Positions 1 to 5,050 of a stretch of DNA of 10,851 nucleotides are shown here, piece by piece. Position numbers and translations under genes: made by a program. The notes under the pieces are model-generated. The model had not been told where the DNA came from. It saw only the letters and a list, made by a program, of their open reading frames with translations, and searched no databases. Every line of letters begins with the position of its first letter. Position 1 is the first letter of the stretch. The stretch is from an uncultured Porphyromonadaceae bacterium. Its GTDB lineage: Bacteria; Bacteroidota; Bacteroidia; Bacteroidales; Muribaculaceae. The stretch is from assembly GCA_947175225.1 (NCBI GenBank), contig CAMWLX010000080.1, forward strand, positions 1 through 10,851, written 5' to 3'.

Positions 1-14
1 TGGTTTAACTCTTC

Positions 15-46
15 ATTGTAAATTTTTTAATTCGTAAATAAGTTTA
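15..46 (+). promoter_or_regulatory. Bacteroidota-type promoter of the sigma factor gene
   Basis: An ATTG (-33 element) at 15-18 is followed after 20 nt by TAAGTTTA at 39-46, one mismatch from the Bacteroidota -7 consensus TAnnTTTG. Transcription would begin near 53, giving a leader of about 20 nt to the ATG at 74. This spacing favours the ATG at 74 over the later in-frame ATG at 131. It is a sequence match only. Confidence 0.55.
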
Positions 47-73
47 AACAACTTCTAAAACATAAAAAAAACG

Positions 74-652
74 ATGATTACGCTGACAACGACGAAAACG
101 TCTTCCTCAATATGGAGAGTCTTAACCGAGATGGTGATGCTCTTTGCAGAATCACTTGGTGTCACTTCAGAATCGAGACGGATTGAGCACATTTTTAAAC
201 AGACCATACAGAATCATGATGCAATGATCCGGCGCATTTGCCTTGGATATGCCGCTAACGCCCAAGATCTTGAAGACCTCTATCAGGATGTCCTCGTCAA
301 TATATGGAGAGGAATGCCTTCATTCCGGTCTGAGTCTTCGATACGCACTTGGGTATATCGAATCGCACTCAACACTTGCGTCTCTACACTCCGTGCCAGA
401 AGCAACCGTCCTTCGCAGTCGTCACTCGAAGATGTGATTCTTGTAGCTGATGATTCTATAGAGAAGCGCGAGTCGATCAAAGACCTTTATGAGTGCATTG
501 CCACTCTGAATCCAATCGACAAAGCAATCTTGATGATGTGGCTCGATGAATACTCCTACGATGAGATTGCAGAGACAATAGGGTTAAAGCGTAATAACAT
601 AGCCACACGTCTTCACAGAGCCAAAGAAAAACTCCGGCAAAAATATCTTTGA
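74..652 (+). CDS. ECF-type RNA polymerase sigma factor (sigma-70 family)
   Basis: A 192-residue extracytoplasmic-function sigma factor that would direct RNA polymerase core to a small regulon. Region 2 spans about residues 41-113, with the DLEDLYQDVLVNIWR helix (65-79) and the SIRTWVYRIALN stretch (89-100) that resembles the -10 recognition part of region 2. A variable linker (114-130) leads to region 4 (about 133-190), with an LNPIDKAILMMWLDEYSYDEIAE helix-turn-helix and a basic C-terminal helix. There is no region 1 or 3, as usual for ECF factors. The first 20 to 30 residues are longer than typical, and an in-frame ATG at 131 is an alternative start. The start at 74 is chosen because a promoter lies at the right distance upstream. 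The next gene encodes a membrane protein, a common setting for an ECF factor held by a membrane partner, but no recognised anti-sigma domain is seen. The regulon is unknown. Confidence 0.9.
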   Translation: MITLTTTKTSSSIWRVLTEMVMLFAESLGVTSESRRIEHIFKQTIQNHDAMIRRICLGYAANAQDLEDLYQDVLVNIWRGMPSFRSESSIRTWVYRIALNTCVSTLRARSNRPSQSSLEDVILVADDSIEKRESIKDLYECIATLNPIDKAILMMWLDEYSYDEIAETIGLKRNNIATRLHRAKEKLRQKYL

Positions 653-696
653 TTCTCGAAAGCGTTTATAAATCTTACAATTTTTTTTAAACTTAT

Positions 697-820
697 AACT
701 TAACACCAATGTCACTAAATTAAGACCAATTTACGGCGTCAAGAAATGTAGTTAGCGCACTCCGTGCGCGTCATTAAGCGTCTTAAACTATATTAATTTA
801 GTGACATTAAACTTAACACC
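697..820. mobile_element. MITE-like insertion with terminal inverted repeats and flanking direct repeat
   Basis: A 15-bp perfect inverted repeat lies at 708-722 (AATGTCACTAAATTA) and 794-808 (its reverse complement). An 11-bp direct repeat AACTTAACACC sits immediately outside, at 697-707 and, after one base, 810-820. This is the architecture of a non-autonomous element of about 102 bp with a target-site duplication. Inside is a second hairpin, GCGCAC-TCC-GTGCGC (755-769). There is no room for a transposase. Taking it out leaves one copy of the direct repeat and shortens the gap between the sigma factor and the next gene from 171 bp to about 58 bp. A structured regulatory RNA is the alternative reading. 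An 11-bp duplication is on the long side for common insertion sequence families. Confidence 0.6.
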
Positions 821-823
821 GAT

Positions 824-1369
824 ATGAATGATGATATCAGAAAAGACTGGCAAGGTGCCAACGTCTCCATCCCGGGCAAGTCAGACTCTTACGACGCTAT
901 TATGAATGGCAAGCGAAAAACAGCTCTTCAGAACCTTGCGCAACGCTATCGCTGGTTTTCCAATATGGCATTGCTATTTCTTTTGATGGTGCCTCTGAAT
1001 ATTATGAATCTGCATCTTTTCCCTGATTTAAAGGGGAGAATGGTCATTGTAATATGGTTTTGCAGCTTCTTTATAATAAGTTCAGTCATGGATCGCTGGC
1101 TCTATCATGGCATCAGGCAGATTGATGTGGTGACAATGCCGGTGGCAGAAGTAGTGGAAAAGGCCCTGTATTATCGCAAATGGCATATCCGCTTCATCTT
1201 CATACTCCTTCCGATGGCTCTTGGATGCCTGGGACTTCTCGCTTATTTCATCGATGACATATATGTGCGTCTGGGCATGCTTGCAGGTTTCCTTGTAGGA
1301 GTGGGAGCTGGCGTGAGCCAACTACTTAACTTCCTTGCCGACTATCGCGCTATCACATCCAAAAGCTGA
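824..1369 (+). CDS. Four-helix membrane protein of unknown function, paired with the ECF sigma factor
   Basis: I do not recognise a named family. The 181-residue product has a soluble, polar N-terminus (1-44, with basic RKTALQNLAQRYR at 31-43) and four predicted membrane segments near 45-65, 72-92, 122-143 and 147-170. The N-terminus would lie in the cytoplasm by the positive-inside rule. It is on the same strand as the sigma factor gene and is separated only by the 171-bp gap that holds the inverted-repeat element, so the two were probably one transcription unit. By position it could be the membrane-bound regulator of that sigma factor, with the N-terminal tail as the sigma-binding part. This is inference, because no zinc-containing anti-sigma (ZAS) HxxxCxxC motif or FecR domain is visible. 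No convincing promoter was found directly upstream. Confidence 0.75.
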   Translation: MNDDIRKDWQGANVSIPGKSDSYDAIMNGKRKTALQNLAQRYRWFSNMALLFLLMVPLNIMNLHLFPDLKGRMVIVIWFCSFFIISSVMDRWLYHGIRQIDVVTMPVAEVVEKALYYRKWHIRFIFILLPMALGCLGLLAYFIDDIYVRLGMLAGFLVGVGAGVSQLLNFLADYRAITSKS

Positions 1370-1398
1370 CGTATCGCGTATCACAAATTACACACCAC

Positions 1399-1986
1399 TC
1401 AAAACGCAAAACCCAACACAACTCCGGCGCCCGTATCGCTCATTGCAGGCACGAGCGCCACTTCATGTTTCTGCATATAAGGATGCGTAAAGATCATCGC
1501 ACTCGCAGCCCCAATAGCGGCTCCTGCCGCCACATCCCACCAATAATGCTTCTTGCCATACACTCGCCCCCATGCCGTATAAGTCGACAATGCATATGCC
1601 GGGATACTCCATTTCCATCCGTAGCGGCGCCCAATGTAAGTTGCTGCAGCAAAAGTCACTGAAGAATGTCCGGAAGGAAATGAATGTGTGTTGCTGAAAT
1701 CAGGGCGGTTTTCTTTTATGGCATATTTCAATATCAAGGTAGCCCCTGCTGTGGCTGCAGCAGTAAAAGCTCCCTCCTTAAGGCCCTCCCAATCTTGCTG
1801 GATGAGAGTGGCAGCAAGAGCCGTTGCCGGCAATGCGACCGCCACAACGTCCGTTGATGTCCGGATGCCTTTCTGTGCCTTTGTCGGTATGAAAGCCGGT
1901 TCGTCTGCATATATTTGGATTGGCAAGGCCATGAAAATAGACATTATGACGGTAAGTATTTGGGGTTTGATACGAACCCTATACAT
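1399..1986 (-). CDS. PAP2-superfamily phosphatase with signal peptide
   Basis: A membrane-associated acid phosphatase of the PAP2 superfamily, acting on the periplasmic side on a lipid phosphate or pyrophosphate; the substrate cannot be told from sequence. With the start at 1986 the protein has 195 residues. A signal peptide is evident (basic YRVRIK, hydrophobic ILTVIMSIFMALPI, likely cut after IYA). The three PAP2 signatures are complete: K87-x6-R94-P95, PSGH at 104-107, and R141-x5-H147-x3-D151. Hydrophobic helices are rich in Ala. An in-frame ATG at 2034 would add 16 residues ahead of the signal peptide and bury its n-region, so 1986 is preferred. The C-terminus ends in an alternating stretch finishing in Phe, reminiscent of an outer-membrane strand but too short to argue a barrel. 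The gene converges with the membrane protein gene ending at 1369 and diverges from the steroid-reductase unit. Confidence 0.88.
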   Translation of the reverse strand: MYRVRIKPQILTVIMSIFMALPIQIYADEPAFIPTKAQKGIRTSTDVVAVALPATALAATLIQQDWEGLKEGAFTAAATAGATLILKYAIKENRPDFSNTHSFPSGHSSVTFAAATYIGRRYGWKWSIPAYALSTYTAWGRVYGKKHYWWDVAAGAAIGAASAMIFTHPYMQKHEVALVPAMSDTGAGVVLGFAF

Positions 1987-2034
1987 GTGATTTTTGCTAA
2001 ATATTAGTCTATTTGTCTGTTTATTGCTTATCAT

Positions 2035-2066
2035 TTTGCAAATGTCGCGTTAATTTAGTAAATTTG
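2035..2066 (+). promoter_or_regulatory. Bacteroidota promoter for the steroid-enzyme operon
   Basis: TTTG at 2035-2038 is followed after exactly 20 nt by TAAATTTG at 2059-2066, a perfect match to the TAnnTTTG -7 consensus. Transcription should start near 2073, leaving a leader of about 54 nt before the ATG at 2127. This supports choosing 2127 as the first start, since the in-frame ATG at 2013 lies upstream of the promoter. No operator-like palindrome is obvious here. Confidence 0.75.
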
Positions 2067-2126
2067 CACAGATTATTGACTGAAACGTTTTCCTTTGGAG
2101 ACGCTTCCCCTATATGTCTATATTTA

Positions 2127-2906
2127 ATGAACGTAATTTTCGACCCGATAGTGTTCCACACTGTGGAATATATAATGATAGCTTTAGCCGTGGTGGTGTT
2201 TGTGGCTCTCCGCTTCATCACGCCCGGTTATGGTATGTTCTATACTCCTAAATGGGGCCCTACGGTAGGCAATCGTATGGGTTGGATCATTATGGAAGCT
2301 CCGGTCTTCATCTGCATGGCTTTTCTCTGGGCTTGCTCCGACCGCGCCGGGCAACCGGCACTTATAGCAATGGCTTCATTATTCATGTTTCATTATTTCC
2401 AACGCTCATTCATTTTCCCACTTCTTATCAAGGGTAAAAACCGTATGCCTTGGGTCATTATATTGTTGGGATGTATATTCAATGTAGTCAATGCTTATTT
2501 GATTGGAGGGTGGCTTTTCTATGTGTCGCCTGCCGATACATATCCAACTTCATGGATTGTAAGTCTGAAATTCATCATCGGCAGTTTGATATTCTTTACC
2601 GGGATGGGCATCAATTGGCAATCAGACTATATTATCCGGCATCTCAGAAAACCTGGGGATCATCGCCATTACATCCCTATGGGAGGGATGTTCCGCTATG
2701 TCACTTCCGCTAATTATTTCGGCGAAATCTTGGAGTGGGTGGGATTTGCTATCCTGACATGGTCGCTCCCCGGCCTCATATTCGTAATGTGGACATTCGC
2801 TAATCTTGGTCCTCGCGCCAGGTCGCTATATGGGCGCTATTGCGAGGAATTTGGCGAAAAATTTACATCTCTCAATCGTAAATATATTATACCCTTCATA
2901 TGGTGA
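2127..2906 (+). CDS. 3-oxo-5-alpha-steroid 4-dehydrogenase (steroid 5-alpha-reductase, SRD5A family; 5AR-like)
   Basis: An integral membrane NADPH-dependent reductase expected to reduce the delta4 double bond of 3-oxo-delta4 steroids or bile acids to the 5alpha (allo) form. The 259-residue protein has about seven hydrophobic segments. Residues matching the catalytic set of human SRD5A2 are present: E57 (in MEAPVF), Y90 (in FHYFQR, matching human Y91), and the NADPH-binding GMGINWQSDYIIRHLRKPG stretch (159-177), then GGMFRYVTSANYFGEILEW (186-204) with N196 and E200. The C-terminus keeps the family ending IIPFIW. Length and E57 numbering match the mammalian enzymes, which supports the start at 2127; the longer reading from 2013 begins before the promoter. 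It overlaps the next gene by 7 bp (ATGGTGA). Assignment to the family is firm. The bile-acid substrate is inferred from the neighbours. Confidence 0.9.
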   Translation: MNVIFDPIVFHTVEYIMIALAVVVFVALRFITPGYGMFYTPKWGPTVGNRMGWIIMEAPVFICMAFLWACSDRAGQPALIAMASLFMFHYFQRSFIFPLLIKGKNRMPWVIILLGCIFNVVNAYLIGGWLFYVSPADTYPTSWIVSLKFIIGSLIFFTGMGINWQSDYIIRHLRKPGDHRHYIPMGGMFRYVTSANYFGEILEWVGFAILTWSLPGLIFVMWTFANLGPRARSLYGRYCEEFGEKFTSLNRKYIIPFIW

Positions 2907-4129
2907 CCAACCACGAAAGACTCTTCACTCCCGGGAAAATTGGTCCCGTGGAATTGCGCAACCGCTCAATCCGCAGCGCAGCCTTCGAAGGCATGGGAAA
3001 AGACAATAATCCTACTAAACAGCTCCGCGACTATCACTGGAGCGTTGCAGACGGGGGGGTGGGAATGACGACGTTGGCCTACGCAGGCATCAATCGTTCG
3101 GCTCTCTCATTTGACACCCAGCTATGGCTTCGACCCGAGATAGTAGGGTCGCTTCGTGAAATCACCGATGGCATCCACGATCGAGGAGCCAAAGCCTCTA
3201 TCCAGATTGGGCATTGTGGCAACATGACCCACATTAAGACCGCCGGAGGAATCCCCGTAGGTGCCTCCACAGGATTCAACCTATATTCCCCTACTATTGT
3301 ACGCGGATTGAAGAAGGATGAACTTAAGCAGATGGCACGCGATTTCGGGGATGCCGTCCGCACTGCCCGCGACGCAGGCTTTGATTGCGTGGAGGTGCAT
3401 GCCGGTCATGGCTATCTGATTTCCCAATTCCTTTCTCCCTACACGAATCATCGTAGCGACGAATTTGGAGGGTCGCTTGATTCCCGCATGCGTTTCATGC
3501 GTATGTGCATGGAAGAAGTGATGAAAGCTGCCGGAAGCGACATGGGGGTATTGGTGAAGACAAATATGCGCGATGGATTCAAAGGCGGACTCGAGATCGA
3601 AGATTGCCTCACTGTCGCTAAAGAGATAGAAAATCTTGGAGCTCACGCCATAGTGTTGAGCGGTGGTTTCGTAAGCAAAGCCCCGATGTATGTGATGCGC
3701 GGGGAAATGCCCATCTACACTATGACCTACTATATGAAGCTTTGGTGGCTGAAATATGGAGTTCGTATGGTAGGGAAATACATGATACCTAAAGAACCGT
3801 TCAAACCCCTTTATTTCCTTGAAGATGCAAAGGTATTCCGCAATGAACTTAAGTTGCCATTAGTCTATGTAGGTGGTGTAGTAGATGGAGAGAGTATGGA
3901 TAAGGCTCTTTCCGAGGGATTTGAGTTTGTCCAGATGGGGCGTGCTTTGCTTAGGGAACCGGATTTTATCAATAAACTTGCAGCTGAAGCCGCCCATCAT
4001 TGCGGTTGCGAACACGTCAATTACTGCATAGCCCGTATGTATAGCCGCGAGATGGCCTGCCATTGCACTATTCCTGACCTCCCTCCAAAAATTCGTAAAG
4101 AAATCGAGAAGATTAAAGACAAAGGATAA
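2900..4129 (+). CDS. Old Yellow Enzyme-like NADH:flavin oxidoreductase (candidate 3-oxo-delta4-steroid 5-beta-reductase, 5BR-like)
   Basis: A 409-residue FMN-dependent enzyme of the OYE family. In this setting it probably interconverts 3-oxo-5beta-bile acids and their 3-oxo-delta4 forms. Seen: an N-terminal LFTPGKIGPVELRNR strand (8-22) typical of the barrel start, QIGHCGN (102-108) at the flavin site, VEVHAGHGYLISQFLSPYTN (164-183) with the active-site H167/H170/Y172 group, GGSLDSRMRF (190-199), and phosphate-binding VGGVVD plus MGRALLREPDF. It lacks the C-terminal FAD/NAD domain of BaiCD and 2,4-dienoyl-CoA reductase, so it is a barrel-only form with a short Cys-rich tail. That tail reads C370-x2-V373-x2-C376-x10-C387 with extra C368 and C389. 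Relatives usually have Cys where V373 sits, so iron-sulfur binding is uncertain. Its ATG overlaps the 5AR stop by 7 bp, implying coupled translation. Confidence 0.87.
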   Translation: MVTNHERLFTPGKIGPVELRNRSIRSAAFEGMGKDNNPTKQLRDYHWSVADGGVGMTTLAYAGINRSALSFDTQLWLRPEIVGSLREITDGIHDRGAKASIQIGHCGNMTHIKTAGGIPVGASTGFNLYSPTIVRGLKKDELKQMARDFGDAVRTARDAGFDCVEVHAGHGYLISQFLSPYTNHRSDEFGGSLDSRMRFMRMCMEEVMKAAGSDMGVLVKTNMRDGFKGGLEIEDCLTVAKEIENLGAHAIVLSGGFVSKAPMYVMRGEMPIYTMTYYMKLWWLKYGVRMVGKYMIPKEPFKPLYFLEDAKVFRNELKLPLVYVGGVVDGESMDKALSEGFEFVQMGRALLREPDFINKLAAEAAHHCGCEHVNYCIARMYSREMACHCTIPDLPPKIRKEIEKIKDKG

Positions 4130-4184
4130 AAAAGCGGAGAGTCGAGAGATGATGGTAGATGTGGATTGTAATCGTGGATCGTAG

Positions 4185-4985
4185 ATGAAAGATTTGACTG
4201 GAAAATGGGCTGTAGTGACAGGTGCTGATGGTGGTATCGGCATTGAATTCTGCCGCGTGCTTGCGCGTCGTGGCAGTTCCCTTGTCATGGTGAGTGTCAC
4301 TGTTGATCCTCTTCGCCAAGCTGCAATAGCACTCGAAAATGAATACGGAATAAAAGCTATCCCCTTTACTCTTGACCTTACCGACACTCATGCAGAGTCA
4401 ATGTTGGCTGCTTTCATTGGCACGAAAGGAATTGATCCTGATTTCATCATCAACAATGCCGGAATATTCAGTTTCCGAGAACTTGCCGACACTTCCGAAG
4501 CTAAGATACGTTGTTTCATTGATCTCCATGTCCGTGCCACTACAATGCTTTCCCTCTATTTTGCTCGCAGGTTTAAGCAGCGAGGGAGTGGAAGAATACT
4601 CAATATGTCATCTATGTCTTGCTGGATGCCGATGCCGGGGCTTGCGATGTATGCTTCTACGAAAGCCTATATCAGAGTCTTCACTCGTTCGCTCCATTAT
4701 GAACTCAAAGACTACGGAGCATCTGCCACAGTAGCTGCCCCCGGAGGTATCGCTACATCCCTTTTCGGTCTCCCTGACAACCTTATGAAAATTGCCGTAG
4801 GCGTTGGTGCTGTTGCAAAGCCCGATCGTTTCGCAGAGAAAGCGATCAATGCGATGCTTAAAGGGAAGAAGCAATACATAAATGGACTTCTCAACCGCCT
4901 TGCAATTTTCTTCGTTGGCATCACTCCCACGTGGCTTCGAATGCAAGTGAAGCGCCGTCTCCTCGACAAAGGTATTACCAAATGA
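4185..4985 (+). CDS. Short-chain dehydrogenase/reductase (candidate 3-beta-hydroxysteroid dehydrogenase)
   Basis: A 266-residue classical SDR. Seen: the Rossmann motif TGADGGIG (12-19), NNAG (90-93), and catalytic S143, Y156 and K160 (Ser-x12-Tyr-x3-Lys). The residue that usually completes the tetrad, Asn in the helix after NNAG, appears to be His (H115 in FIDLHVRATT). The cofactor-choosing end of strand 2 (VSVTVDP, 36-42) has no Asp or Arg immediately after the strand, so NAD versus NADP preference is open. The C-terminal third carries a hydrophobic stretch (LAIFFVGITPTWL), suggesting membrane contact. It follows the OYE-like gene by 55 bp on the same strand. Together with 5AR and 5BR homologues it fits the 3beta-HSDH of the isoallo-bile-acid route. 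The SDR assignment is firm; the 3beta-steroid role rests on context. Confidence 0.85.
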   Translation: MKDLTGKWAVVTGADGGIGIEFCRVLARRGSSLVMVSVTVDPLRQAAIALENEYGIKAIPFTLDLTDTHAESMLAAFIGTKGIDPDFIINNAGIFSFRELADTSEAKIRCFIDLHVRATTMLSLYFARRFKQRGSGRILNMSSMSCWMPMPGLAMYASTKAYIRVFTRSLHYELKDYGASATVAAPGGIATSLFGLPDNLMKIAVGVGAVAKPDRFAEKAINAMLKGKKQYINGLLNRLAIFFVGITPTWLRMQVKRRLLDKGITK

Positions 4986-5008
4986 AGATTTGCTATCGAA
5001 AACCTTGT

Positions 5009-5033
5009 AAGGACGCACGGCTTGTGCGTCTTT
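5009..5033. repeat. REP-like hairpin between the dehydrogenase and DUF2723 genes
   Basis: GACGCAC (5012-5018) and GTGCGTC (5024-5030) form a perfect 7-bp stem around GGCTT. It extends to 10 bp with a G-T pair and two A-T pairs (5009-5033). The core CGCAC...GTGCG is the same as in the hairpin at 755-769 inside the MITE-like element. It could be an extragenic repeat or a weak terminator, although only TTT follows directly. It lies inside the reading frame that would be used if translation of the next gene began at 4982. Confidence 0.55.
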
Positions 5034-5050
5034 GTGATTTAGGGAAAACT

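Noticed and set aside
1465..1990. Plus-strand open frames opposite the PAP2 gene
   Set aside because: They mirror a well-supported gene on the other strand and show no domain, promoter or start context of their own.
1987..2034. Longer N-terminus for the PAP2 phosphatase
   Set aside because: It would place 16 polar residues ahead of a normal signal peptide; the ATG ending at 1986 starts the signal peptide properly.
2013..2126. Longer N-terminus for the 5-alpha-reductase
   Set aside because: The upstream ATG lies before the promoter, and the extra 38 residues are not family-like; the start at 2127 gives family length and numbering.
2127..2906. Isoprenylcysteine methyltransferase-like protein
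   Set aside because: The two families share a fold, but the Glu57/Tyr90 pair and the GGMFRYVTSANYFGE stretch are specific for steroid 5-alpha-reductases.
2900..4129. BaiCD or 2,4-dienoyl-CoA reductase
   Set aside because: The protein ends at 409 residues without the C-terminal FAD/NAD-binding domain of those enzymes, and its Cys pattern differs; the 5BR-like reading fits the neighbours better.
5009..5033. Intrinsic terminator after the dehydrogenase gene
   Set aside because: The stem is good but is followed by TTTGTGATTT rather than a clear T-run, and the same core occurs in another repeat; called REP-like instead.
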